A DNA stretch of 47,270 nucleotides from Trichinella spiralis (GCA_000181795.3 CM012954.1:6407557-6454826); one strand, 5' to 3'; counted from the first letter of the stretch, positions 13,251 to 24,426 are shown. The notes: generated by a model from the letters alone, not told the origin. Program-made: numbers and translations.

Positions 13251-13559
13251 TATGAGTAAGTTTCAAATTTCAAATAAATATTTAAGAAGCAATGAAATAC
13301 ACTGTTATTCGTCTTCAGTTACTTTTTATAATATGCCTGTTTCATATCAACTTTAACTTTTTATACATTTGGTATATATATACTGCTATAATTTTAGAAT
13401 AGTGGAAAGTTTATGGATGGATATTTAACGAAGATCAGAGTTGAGGTCTTCATTTTGTAGTTGTATTGTATTGTTTTTAAGGTATGACTTTTCACTCAGT
13501 CGCAGAGCTTCACTTCACTTTGTTATTTTTAGGTATTTTATTAAGCGATACTCAATCAT

Positions 13560-13770
13560 TAAGCGTAGCGTTAACAGCGTAGCACAGGTAAGTAGCGTCA
13601 ACGTAAGCGCATTGGTAAGTGGAGTACAGGTAAGTATATTCTACCAGGTAAGCAGAGGTAAGTAGAGTTCTGGAAAACAAGTGAGAGAAAAGAAGAGTAC
13701 AGGTAAGAATACAGAGGTGGAGGACAGGTAACTGTACTATAAAGGAGAGTACATGTAAGTATAAAAAGAT
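13560..13770 (+). repeat. Array of splice-donor-like GTAAGT motifs (left of axis)
   Basis: Short imperfect repeats in which AGGTAAGT, GGTAAGTGG, AGGTAAGCAG and close variants recur at least eight times in about 200 bp, separated by 10-30 bases. Each resembles a consensus 5' splice site. The mirrored array lies at 14150-14620 on the other strand. Confidence 0.75.
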
Positions 13771-13789
13771 GAGAATGGGTAGACTGGTC

Positions 13790-14140
13790 TAGAACACCTC
13801 GAAAAATTACCTAAGGGCAAATAAAAATTTGCATATTACCTCCAAGCGGTTAAAAATTTGCATAAAACTCCCCTGAGGGCAAATATTGTGCAATAAAGTG
13901 CCATGGGCATAGCTGGAGGGAATATGCAAATTTTTATTTGCCCTGGGGCATAGCCTGGGGCGAAAGCCTGGGGCTATATTTTAAAAAATTCGAAATTTTC
14001 GAAATTTTGCCTGAGGCATAGCCCGGGGCGTAGCCTGAAGGCACAAAAAAATTTGCATATTACCCCCAGGTGATTAAAAATTTGCATATTCCATTAAATA
14101 GAGCCCCTTAAGCTGTTTAAAACTGCATTTGCATATTATC
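13790..14140. repeat. Central loop with hairpin and octamer motifs
   Basis: The axis region is richer in G+C than its surroundings. It has repeated GCCTGGGGC/GGCATAGCC blocks (about 13945-14030). A perfect 23 bp inverted repeat joins 13815-13837 to 13921-13943 with an 83-base loop. The octamer ATTTGCAT or its complement occurs six times between about 13826 and 14133, usually as AATTTGCATATT. A short near-palindrome with two TTCGAA sites lies near 13988-14005. No open frame of significance is present. Confidence 0.7.
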
Positions 14141-14149
14141 CTACCATTT

Positions 14150-14620
14150 CTTACCCTCTTACATGATACCTCCTTTACTTTTCATGACTTACCTTTCCAA
14201 CTATACTTACCTTTTAATTATACTTACCTTTACTTTTCATGACTCACCTTTCCAACTGTACTTACCTTAATTATACTTACCTTCACCCTGTGCACTATTC
14301 TGACTTACTTACCTGACTTACTTCTTAACTTACAACTGCATGTAAATTATTCTTACCACTTTACCAAGTACGTTTTTGATTCATGGTGACGATTCAATCC
14401 ATTGCAACCTTTTCACTTCACCAATTTGCACCTATATGCTGCACTATGCACTGTTTTACAATAATCCCTGACTTACCTTTAGACGTAGCTGCCTACTACT
14501 TAGCTCACTACTTACCTGCCAACTTTTACATTTATACTTACCTATACCTTTTACTCTACTTACCTGACACCTGTACACTGACTTACCTCTACACTGTTTA
14601 CACATTGCCTGTCTGAATTC
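14150..14620 (-). repeat. Mirrored array of ACTTACC motifs (right of axis)
   Basis: Reverse-complement counterpart of the left array. TACTTACCT, GACTTACCT and close variants recur a dozen or so times, so splice-donor-like sites here face the minus strand. The array is longer than the left one (about 470 against 210 bp), so the palindrome is least symmetrical here. Confidence 0.7.
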
Positions 14621-16984
14621 GGATCTAAAATGTATTCCTGCCTAAACGTAATCTTGAAAACACTGATATCATAACGATTGCAAATGGATATCTGAAAAGC
14701 AATGAAACTATATAAAACCTGAAAAATTGAAACGACAATTTACACATGCAAAAGTAAAATGTACATCATGCATACCACGTCAAACTGGGCAGCATCAACT
14801 AGTAGTAGTACATATTGATGACGTAATGAATATTCTTAACAATCTTGTAAAAATCACATGCGTAATCTAAAAATATGTGTTCTGAAAAGTAGAAGCATGT
14901 TAAAGTTGATATAAAACAATTGAAAAGTAATTGAAGACGAATAACAGTACATCGTTGTTCCGTATTTACTATGTATACAAATTTGCAACAGTTACGCGCT
15001 GAAATATTCAATTGAACATGCTTACTCTGAGATAAGCAGCACCGCACTGATAACCACTATCACTGATCAAAATGAACAAAATCTTTGTCACTTATTGCCG
15101 AGATGCACAGATCACGGTGGCGATGCCATACCTGTTCGATTGCTTACGTATACGTATCAAAACAAATTCAATACTTACTGATGTTTGTGATGCTGTTTCG
15201 AATGCCTTGATACCAACTCTGTGCGCCAAGATGCCGAGCAACCTAATACCTGTTCGACTGTTTTAACGCATATTGCTGCCATAAACAATTCTTTCCTACT
15301 CTTTCAGTTAAGTCAAACCGAACTGGGACAGTTGTTTCCCGGGAACTAACAAGCGATGGCACCAGTACGGAATTCATGGGATGTCGCAATCCATAGCTAT
15401 TATGAACAAAATCTATAATGATGACAAATTGATGTAAAACAAATTGCCATATTATTTCAGGAACGCAATGATCACAAATCGCACTAATAGGTTGGCCAGG
15501 AATATATAGAAACCAACGCTGCTCGACGGTCCTGACGTAATCTGCAACTATTACAATCATTATTTAATTATTTCTCACTATTATGATACGTGAAACCACA
15601 CTAGGACGGTTGGAGAATACCATTAGGCCACCTTCAACTAACGCCCAACGCAACTGGTAGGAACGCCATATCTGTTTCATGGTAATGATTCAATCCATTG
15701 CAATCATGGACAAAATTTATTTTTGTGATTCACATTCAAAACTGATTCTGTCCACCGCAACAGGAACTCTAAATGACTACTATTACAAATGTTATCTAAC
15801 TCTACCTATATCTAATTCTGTAATCTCCTTATCTTATAAAACAAAGACAATACTTACTGATTTTTTTCAAGCCCATTTTCAATGCACTGATGCCAACTTC
15901 AGCTTCCATCGTAGCAGGATTTATAGGGTCACCGAAACTGTTTGATCGAATTTCAACTAACTCAGAATGCCATCAAAAGAAACGTCGTACTTGCTAAATG
16001 ATAATAATGTAATTCTGTCGTGGATAAAATGTGTACACTTTACGTATTTAACTGCAATCAGGAGCAAATTCAATACTTACCGATGTTTGTGATGCCACAT
16101 TTAAAACGAATTGATGGGAGCATGACGTACAACAGTTTCCAGAGCAAAAAGAACATGAAAAAAGTTCGGTTGAGATAACGAAATCTGTTATTATAGATGT
16201 TATATCGTTCAATATACATTTAATAATCGCATCTTCCTGCTATTTAATAAAACAAATTCAATACTTACTTTTTCCTACCTTTCATGAACGCAATGATGGC
16301 AACATCAACAACCACAGTGGCACATGGTATTGCGAATCCAAACCTCTTCGAATCCTGATTTCTTCTATCCAATTCATTCTTACTCTTACGATGAAGTAGC
16401 TCAGAAGAGGAACACTTGGGACACTTGATTTGCACGGTAAAAGCATCGACAGGAAGATGATTAAACCAAAAAACGGATTAAATAATAAACACCGATTAAA
16501 AACAAATGGAATTTAGAAATTATGATGCACTGTTATTCGTCTTCAATTACTTTTCATAATGACTGTTTTATATATAAGTATCATTGCAATTGCTATTTTC
16601 AGTTTATAAAAACTGGACGCAGTGTTATCAATGGAGCAGAGACATTGTTTTACTTACTTGTTGTGTACATGTAAACATAAAATTGACATTAAAAATGTCT
16701 ACTATGATATTACTTACATAATGTGGCAGATAGGAATAAAGTGATGTGGTGTTACTGGCGTTGCTAAAGTACAATTTCAACATTACGGAAATTTCCAGAA
16801 TCTGGATAAAACCATAACTATAAATAAAAATCAGTAAAAACTTATGATGCACTGTTTCATTATCTATAACTCTTCATAATATGATTGTTTCACACTGACT
16901 GATATAAATATGAAATAATGGAAATTCTGAAAACGAATTATATCAGTAGAGTTAGGTCAAGATAAAAAAACAGTCATACTTACT

Positions 16985-18639
16985 TATTCGTCTTCAGCAT
17001 TTCATGTGAGCTTCTGAAAATTAGCAACAATAATAATAACAGAGAAAAAGAGAGAAAGAGACCCGTCAGTTACCATACCCCATATTAGTAGAGTAATACA
17101 AATAACATGCAAAGCATAACACAACCACAATATCAAAAATTATTCTTACCGGTTATTCATGAAAGCGATAAAGTAATATAACAGCGCTATTTGATTAACG
17201 TGCCTAAACATAAGCGTTAAGAAGCGAAAATATAGTTGACCACTTGCCCGATGAATAGCATGGCAGCGAACTGAATAGTTAAATGCAAACAAAGTACTCT
17301 TATACAATCTATAATAATATGCAAATTATGCAAATCACATAAGCACTTGCCTCCGGTGGAACAACCTGATTCTCTATTTGTAATAGTGCACTGCAATGAA
17401 CATTATGAACAACATTATTAAATTGACGATGAAATTTATTACGTTTTTATTTACCCACTTCATATTATTACGTCAAATTGCATCATTATGCAAATTATAT
17501 TGCTAACATTCGATGAAACGAAAATTCATCAACCTGAAGCATTGCAAATTACTAAAAATAACCGGAAATACAATTATTGTATTGATTGAATTTACCTGCT
17601 CGAAATTAGATGATGCAATAATTTTTATTGCCGAATGCTTTTCTTTTAATGAAAGATAGACTGGAAACTTCGACTGTTTCGGCAGAAGGTGATGAATCAC
17701 CAGAGTTAAGGAGGAAAGGATGTATGCCTACAACATTGGGAATGGTGGTAGCGGGGAAGAAGTCAGGGATGCGTCATATGCAATTCGATCTGTTTTGTCA
17801 ATTGATTTAAAAGATTTAAATGAGGAAATAATTCTGAGTTCCATCTTCAAGAATCATGGAAGTACAGGATCAGTTTGAACAATATTCATGCCTGTTTTGT
17901 TAGGCACGGAGCTGTCTTTAGTATCTATATGCGATCATGGAGTAAAACCGCTCCACTGGGCAGCTTCACAAGTGATGAGGATCAACATCCGGTGACTAAT
18001 ATCAGCAGTTGTGCATACAGTGGCTGCAAGAATACTTCATTGGGTAATGTCATTTCCAGGAAATCGAAAATAACTATACATGATAGGAAGACAGCTGCCG
18101 AGAGCTGTTCTCACCTTTTTATCGCTGAAAACAATGCCCTGGCAATCAGTGCCGTTGGGATAGATCCTGGCCATTGTTCAAAGTCATAACAGAATTGCAG
18201 GAGGAGAATGCACGAAGATCAGCGCGATCTTTGATCTTGTTGAAACACAGTGAATTTGTTCTATAATAGAAGGAAGGAGGCTGTCAGAAATTGAAATAAT
18301 CTTTCTCTCCTCAATCTTTGGGATCATAATCGCATGACTGCGCACAATCTATTAATGTTAAATGTCTTACCAAACTCCGCGACAAACGATAGTTGTTTTT
18401 TCAAGGATGGACAGCAAGTTGTGCGGAGCGGTCCGCAGCCGTCTAGCTTGAAGTATGGGAGGCGCATATGAACGTACGGCATACAAGCTTCTATCAATCA
18501 TGCAGCAAGTCACCTGTAAGAGTGGCAGGGGATCACATGAAATTCAGACTGACGCAACAGCGCTTTACTGATCATACAATCGACTTCATGACCGTCCAGC
18601 AGTTGATCCCACTGTGTCATCGATTGGCATAAAAGCATC
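16985..18639 (-). repeat. Right-arm repeat unit U2' (inverted)
   Basis: Inverted copy of the 1.6 kb unit, in the position that mirrors U2. Its ends match U2, but a tract of roughly 17920-18450 matches U1 instead at most diagnostic positions, so it is a mosaic. It contains the longest version of the shared short frame (17875-18189). Confidence 0.8.
17875..18189 (+). other. Short shared frame of the repeat unit (no known family)
   Basis: A 104-residue open frame, with nearly the same frame at 8738-8998 (minus strand, 86 residues, one residue different over the shared part) and a shorter related one at 10439-10639 (minus, 66 residues). It has five cysteines and no signal peptide, membrane segment or family motif that I recognise. 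A second small frame (17628-17810) recurs at 9117-9305 on the other strand. Similarity between copies may simply reflect recent duplication or conversion, so I do not call it a gene. Confidence 0.25.
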
Positions 18640-19265
18640 CGTTCAGTATTTGATGTAAGTATCTAAAAATTAGCAATAATAATACCAACAGAAAGAAATG
18701 GAGAACCGTCAGTTACCATACACCACATTAGTAAAGTAATACAAATGACATGCAAAGCAGACCATAACTACAATATCAAATCAGTGTTACCGGTTATTCA
18801 TGGAAGCGTCAAGGAGCGGAAATATAGTTGACCACGTGCCTGACGAACAGCATGGCACTGAACTGAATAATTCAACGCGAACAAAGTACTCTTATTCAAT
18901 CGTAATAATATGTAAATTATGCAAATTACAAAGCACTTGTCTCCGGTGGAACAACCTAATTCTCTATGCGTAATGGTGCAGTGCAATGAACATTATGAAC
19001 AACGTTATCGAATTAGACGAGGAAATTTATTACGTTTTTATTTACACACTTCATATTATTACGTCAAATTGCATCATTATGCAAATTATAATGCTAAGAT
19101 TCGCTGAAACGAAAATTCATCAATCTGAAGCATTGCAGAATACTAAAAATAACCGGAAATACAATTATTGCGCTGGTTGAATTTAGATGCTTGAAAGTGG
19201 GAAATGATGCAATAATTTGTATTTTACAAATATTTTTTTGTAATCAAAAATAGACTGGTAATAAA
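18640..19265 (-). repeat. Partial right-arm unit U1' (inverted)
   Basis: Inverted match to 9255-9880 only. Similarity stops near 19265, close to the word AGACTGGTA that corresponds to TGCCAGTCT at 9266. The remaining outer 970 bp of U1 has no partner on the right, so this arm was truncated or the left one gained sequence. Confidence 0.75.
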
Positions 19266-21313
19266 TATATGGCTTCTACTAAAAGTAGTCTCTAAAATGA
19301 AATACATTTTCAGATTTATAAACAACCGAATGGCATTTATGATATTTTTGGCCTATGGTATTGGCTTAGCTGGAAGAATCTGTGAATCACAAGCGCTGCG
19401 GGATTTCGAGACATTATTCCGTGCGAGCGTTCGTATTGCATTGCATGAAAAAATTAAAACAGAAGACCCAGGGGCGACCGAGAGTTGCTAGTATTACTCT
19501 TGAAAATAAAAACGTATATCACTGTTCGACAAATGTTATGGACTATCGTAAGATTTGCTCCACCCCATCATGACTAAGCTCTCTGCATTCAACTGAAAAT
19601 GCTCAAACGACTTACTGAATTTCAACGTTGAAAGCAGTGTAATTTCAGAGATCTATTATGCAAATCAACACTGCTGTTTGGCAAATCACCTAACTTAACA
19701 ATGCTATACTGTGTGGAAATTCAGTTCTTCAGATTTGAAAAAAGTCAATGGTACTGCAGTTTTACGCTACTATTTACCAGATATTTAGCAAAGAAATCTG
19801 AATTCATGAATAATGCAACAAGATTGCAATGAACAAAGAAAGATATTTTTTATAACCAACATATCAATTTGTAAAAATGAAAATCTTTTATATCTTCAAC
19901 TGGTAGAAAAAATGATGGGCAAATTGTAATTCAAAAGTCATCATTTGCATTCACATCGTTTCGAAATTGACAATTGAACAATAACAGTAACAGTATTTTT
20001 TAGAAAGGTAAAAATGAAAATAATTCATTACTTACTGTGAGTTTTCATTGTTTAAAACAAGTCAACGGCATCTGAATACAACTGAAAATAAATTGTATGA
20101 AAAAGCATTCATTTATGCGTAAAATATATGGTAAATAGGATTTTTCTTTGTCAAATAACATGCAAGTAGTTGTTGTGCATAAGCACGCAATGGCAATTAC
20201 TTATTTCAGTAAAGGAAAACCACTGAGCAGCTACTGCTTCAGCAACTGAACAGATTACTAATTGAATTTCAACGGTCAACACATTGCAATTTCAGAGATA
20301 CATTATGCAAATCAAAATCGTTGTTAGGAAAATCACCTAATTTCTGATAGTAATTTAGCGTTAAAAATTTCCATAGTTTACACTGCTCACATAAATTCAT
20401 TTGTGAAATCAGAGTAACTCTGCAAATTAATCGACTTCATATTACTATTTTTAAGGTTTATTTATCATATAGTTTCTATTACGTTGCAAAAGAGTGTAAT
20501 TTTCCAATGGCTGGCTATACGTTATCTATATAGCTGGCGATAGGGAGATTGTTCTGAAAAAAATTTCATTTTATCATAGAATTTCCCATTGGTAGAACAT
20601 AAATTTAAGAAAGTTGTAATTTAAATTTGAAATCTGTAAAATAATATATTGTGTAAAGCTTTTCTTCATTCTTACTTTATAATATTTATAATACACACGA
20701 CTGAACCTATCCAATAAATTTTACTGACATTTATGAATAATTTATGGGTGGAATTTTGTGATCACTGTTGAAAATTTTAAATGAAAGCAAATATGAATAT
20801 AGTCTATACCGTCCTGTTTGTTTTTGTATTACTGTTGATTAGTTGAAGAAATTATTATTACTCTTTGCATCAAATAAATATTTCTCACATGTAATTTTAT
20901 ATTGTATTTTTGAAAGCGGATGTTTAAGTTATTTTGTATTGGTTTTAAATTTGTCAAATCAAATTCGTGCGCTGAATTCTGAAACAAGCTTCTCATTCAA
21001 TGATATGACTTGTCTTTAAGCTTCGAAACTGGTTGGGAAAACTTTCCGAAACCACTCAACTACGTGTGCGACCAAACTGCAAATAGAAAAGCCGGAATTG
21101 TCCAAGCAGGGCATTTGTGATGCTTTCATCAGTTCTATCTAGCCGGTCTTAACAAGCCACCCCGCCCACACCTGCGCTCTGGTCAAAGGTTTCATCTCGG
21201 TGCTGTGCAGCCAATACAGTCCCATTTCTCTCTACAAACAGCAACACACACTGCTTCAATTGAATAATAATCATAAATCATAATCATAATATATTACAAC
21301 AATAAAGATAACA
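19266..21313. repeat. Non-coding interval with an old ~645 bp direct duplication
   Basis: Two diverged copies are visible. 19590-19700 (CTGAATTTCAACG, then AATTTCAGAGATCTATTATG, then AAATCACCTAACTT) resembles 20255-20345 (TTGAATTTCAACGG, then AATTTCAGAGATACATTATG, then AAATCACCTAATTT). The offset is about 645 bp. The copies sit next to the palindrome but are not part of its arms. A 64-residue frame at 19297-19491 starts with a hydrophobic stretch, but I recognise no family. The last 150 bp before 21314 hold a GC-rich promoter-like patch. Confidence 0.5.
21152..21172 (+). promoter_or_regulatory. GC/CACC box near the EB-protein promoter
   Basis: A C-rich block, CCACCCCGCCCACACC, stands out against AT-rich surroundings about 150 bp upstream of the start codon at 21314. 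It resembles binding sites of Sp1/KLF zinc-finger factors. Position and composition make a promoter element likely; which factor binds is inference. Confidence 0.4.
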
Positions 21314-24303
21314 GTGATGATAATAATGCAGACGTTGTGCAGCAGCAGCATGCTCGTTTTGGCGGTAGCGATTCTTTCCATCACTACTGTTCATCATTTG
21401 CATACAGATGCCGGACCAATTTATGGTTCTGACATCTCGGCGGCACTCACTGTTGATTTGGATGTTGCTACGGCAAATTTCAACAAACAAACTTTCATCG
21501 CCACTACCCCAAAGCCTCGTATATTTGAAAAAGATATTCCGCTTTGTTTTTCTTCACTATTTTTTTTCTTTTCAATTCTATAGTGTACAGTATGCCATCG
21601 TTGGGTATGCCTTGTCGGGATAATAGCAGCTGTGATGGTCTGCTCAATTCCTACTGCGCTGACGATTCAACTTGTCAATGTTTACCATATTTCCTTCCTG
21701 ACCCTGTCATGCCATACATGTGCAGTATGGGTATGTTGGAAATGTTGAAAAATCAACGCCATTTTTGTCTATCAAAACGGACGTCATTTTTCATTTCCAT
21801 TCCATTTCAGCTCCAATATATGGAGAACTTTGTCAAAGGGATAAAAGTTCCTGTAAGCCTTTTGTTTGTAATTCAACCGGATTCTGCGACTGCCCAGACG
21901 GTTATGAGCCTGATTACTTCACTTGCATCAAAAGTAAGTTTATCCGTAAAAATGGAAGTATATTTCAATTTCAACTATCCCAGGTTGCAAATTTGGAATG
22001 ATCGCCATCAATGATCAGTGTTACGAAAGTAAGACGTTCAAAGAAGTTACATGCCAAAAGCTGAACTAAAGCAACATAAGCTTCAATTTATTATAAGTAT
22101 CGATTACAATTTGCGTATTTTAGAAAAACAAATTAATGAGCAATGCGAAATGGCCGGCCAATGCGTGAACGCTTATTCTCAATGCTTGCATGGTAAATGT
22201 CAGTGCATTCCTGGGGTAGAAGAACGAAACGGCAACTGCTATCCAGGTAAACATGAACAGGCTGTTTTCTTTGTTAAATTTAAAAAAGAAACTACGTTTT
22301 TCCTTTTTTTCTTGTTTGATAATAAAAAACATTATTTTGCCTTTAAATAAAAAAAATCACTTAACCAGGAAACTTTCATCAACAGGATAATTGATAGTGC
22401 TGTTAGTCATATGGAGTGTGTATTTTTGCACAAGCAAGCAATGTGCTTGCATTTTCAAGTGAACCAAGCGGAATAATGTAAACAATTCGTTGAATAGTCA
22501 AGTTAGAAAGCAAACAAAAAGCTCTCCCCACTCAGCAGCCGCACATCAAGATAGCTAGGCTAGCAACCACGTGCCAAAATGCAAATTTTCAAAACAGGAA
22601 AAATGATTATTACTCTCATCGGAAGGAATTTTAAGAAAAATTACGCATTCAATAAGAGTTTAAAATATTTTTCCAAAGTAATCAATATGCAGCTAACAAA
22701 CAATAAAATAAAATTACAAAATCTACAAAGCGTGGATTAATAATCCCTTTTTACAATATGAAATGTAATTGTCAAAATTTTAAACAAAATTAAATTTCAA
22801 TGCTTACTGTTCAGTAGCACAATGTCCAATTGGACAACCGGCAAAGGATAAGTTTGGACGAATGATAGAATGTGAAACGGATGACATCGGCCAATGTCCA
22901 GAGAGTTACCATTGTCTCCTCATGGGTGAAAATCACGGCTTTTGCTGTCCAAGAACAAGTAGGCTCGCATGTTCATAAATGAATAAATAAATCACCAAAG
23001 GAACAATCATTGTTTATATATTAAGAAGTGAACTGCCCTGTGGGCCAAGCGTTGATGGATCGTAATTGCACCAATTGCCCTTGGGAAACGCACTATTGCT
23101 TCATATATACAATTGGTAACAAAGAAGAAAGCATGTGCTGTCCAAGCGGTAAAGCCGTGTTGCATTGAACTGTTGCTAACTGGAATGAATTAATAATTTT
23201 CAGCTTGTCCAATCAGCGCTCCATTGTCAATTGATGGCAAATGTTACACGAGTATGTTTTTTCATTTGAAATTTTAAAAAATCCACTCAGGTAGCATTTG
23301 CAGACAGCGAATGAAAATTTCATATTTTCATCATAGGAAGCGCTTTCAGTTCATCTTGCGAGCACGACAAGCAGTGCTTTTCGACAATAGATGCCGTTTG
23401 TCGTGAAGATGCAGACGGTGAAAAGAAATGCCTTTGTCCAGAAGGGAATTACATAAATTATTTCGGTCGATGTTTGCGAGGCAAGCAAGCAATTTCAGTG
23501 GTGGTAGTTCAGTTTCTGATATATTTTTTTCACTGCAGAATCAAAATTGGGCGATACTTGCCAAGTGAATGAAGAATGCAAACTTGGAACTAACACCCTT
23601 TGCATAAATGGAACTTGCCAATGCTATGTCGGCTACATGCCAGTGCCAGTTGATGTAGGTGAAATACCCACACGTTGCATTGGAGGTGAGCTTTGAAATC
23701 AACCACATTGAGTGCATGGATAATAGTAGAAGTAAGTGAATTTTTGTTACTGCAGAGCCGTTTTGTCCAACGAAAGATGGTCCCAAAGCCATGAAAAAGT
23801 ACGTGGAATGCAACGAAAACGACGCCAACTGCGCCGAAGGTGAATACTGCCGTAAATGGTGGATGGAACAACATCGAAACTATTCTACTTGCTGTTCAAA
23901 ACCGAGTAAAATTTGCATGCCACTTTCTACGCCTCAGATTTCTAAAATTCGACTAATGAATAATGACTTTTAAGCAATTGAAGACTACGAAGCCATCTGT
24001 GAACATCTGAACATGCGTCTCAGTTACAGAGATGCGCAGAAGACCAAACCGTTGCAGTGTACAATGCAATTTTTCCAGTCTTCAATTTTGATCACTAAAC
24101 ATCGTATTCGATCCGAATGTCCAACCGGGGCACATTGTCTCTTCAACCCTTACAGCATCAATACGGTCAATGCCGGCATATGTTGCAAAGAAAAGGTCCA
24201 AAGAAGTTCGAAAATGTTTCCACAGCGACCGCTGGAAATTGTCGACGACGTACAAACAGACTTTCCAAGCTGGTATTTAGAAAGCCCCGTGCAAGCAGCC
24301 TGA
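21314..24303 (+). CDS. Secreted protein of EB and lustrin-type cysteine modules
   Basis: A 575-residue protein from 12 exons: 21314-21518, 21584-21730, 21811-21933, 21984-22028, 22124-22246, 22815-22958, 23026-23148, 23204-23251, 23337-23480, 23539-23685, 23756-23905 and 23975-24303. Residues 5-30 form a hydrophobic signal peptide. Exons 2, 3, 5, 9 and 10 each code an EB-like module, six to eight Cys with a CxC core (for example GKCQCIPG and GTCQCYVGYM). Exons 6, 7 and 11, and the start and end of 12, code lustrin-like modules opening with CP-x-G and closing with CCP or CC. No membrane segment or catalytic motif is present, so the protein is probably extracellular (matrix, cuticle or body fluid). 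All 11 introns are phase 1, and intron 9 has a GC donor (CGAG|GCAAGC). The ortholog group is unknown to me. The exon 1 donor is the least certain junction. Confidence 0.85.
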
Positions 24304-24414
24304 ACTGAATAAGCGATGCTTGCAATTAATTTATTACCAATATTTCTTTTTATTCAAAGCAGATATCGTAAAAAATTTCCTCTTTATTTTCCGTTATTTT
24401 GTAGAACTGTTTTG

Positions 24415-24420
24415 AATAAA
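24415..24420 (+). terminator. EB-protein poly(A) signal
   Basis: AATAAA 111 bp after the stop of the EB-module gene and only 7 bp before the complement of the POLG2 stop codon. The transcript therefore probably ends inside the POLG2 coding exon. Confidence 0.6.
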
Positions 24421-24426
24421 CAAATA

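Larger units (their letters stand above)
8288..19265. repeat. About 11 kb imperfect palindrome, foldback-like element
   Basis: The left arm (about 8288-13790) and right arm (about 14140-19265) are inverted copies around a loop near 13790-14140. Matching blocks read directly are 11495-11540 with 16975-17020, 11990-12310 with 16200-16530, 12330-12500 with 15965-16200, 12575-12750 with 15440-15620, and 13290-13350 with 14885-14965. Arms are close outside and more diverged toward the middle. Each arm is a hierarchy: direct units of about 1.6 kb, then degenerate repeats of about 150-200 bp, then short GTAAGT-rich repeats. This is the architecture known for Foldback-type elements (Drosophila FB, sea urchin TU), whose long inverted ends consist of nested direct repeats. 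No transposase-like frame is visible, so it would be non-autonomous. The right arm lacks the counterpart of 8288-9255. I could not find clear target-site duplications. A segmental inverted duplication is the alternative. Confidence 0.8.

Noticed and set aside
8288-19265. Palindrome as an LTR element, Polinton or Helitron
   Set aside because: No direct terminal repeats, capsid, polymerase, integrase or Rep/helicase frames are visible. The inverted, internally repetitive arms fit a foldback element better.
8288-19265. Palindrome as a simple assembly artefact
   Set aside because: The arms differ by many substitutions and indels and by a missing 970 bp outer segment, unlike a chimeric read of one sequence. 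Long-read confirmation would still be worthwhile.
19297-19491. 64-residue frame with hydrophobic start after the palindrome
   Set aside because: Could pass for a small secreted peptide, but there is no processing site, family or second copy to support it.
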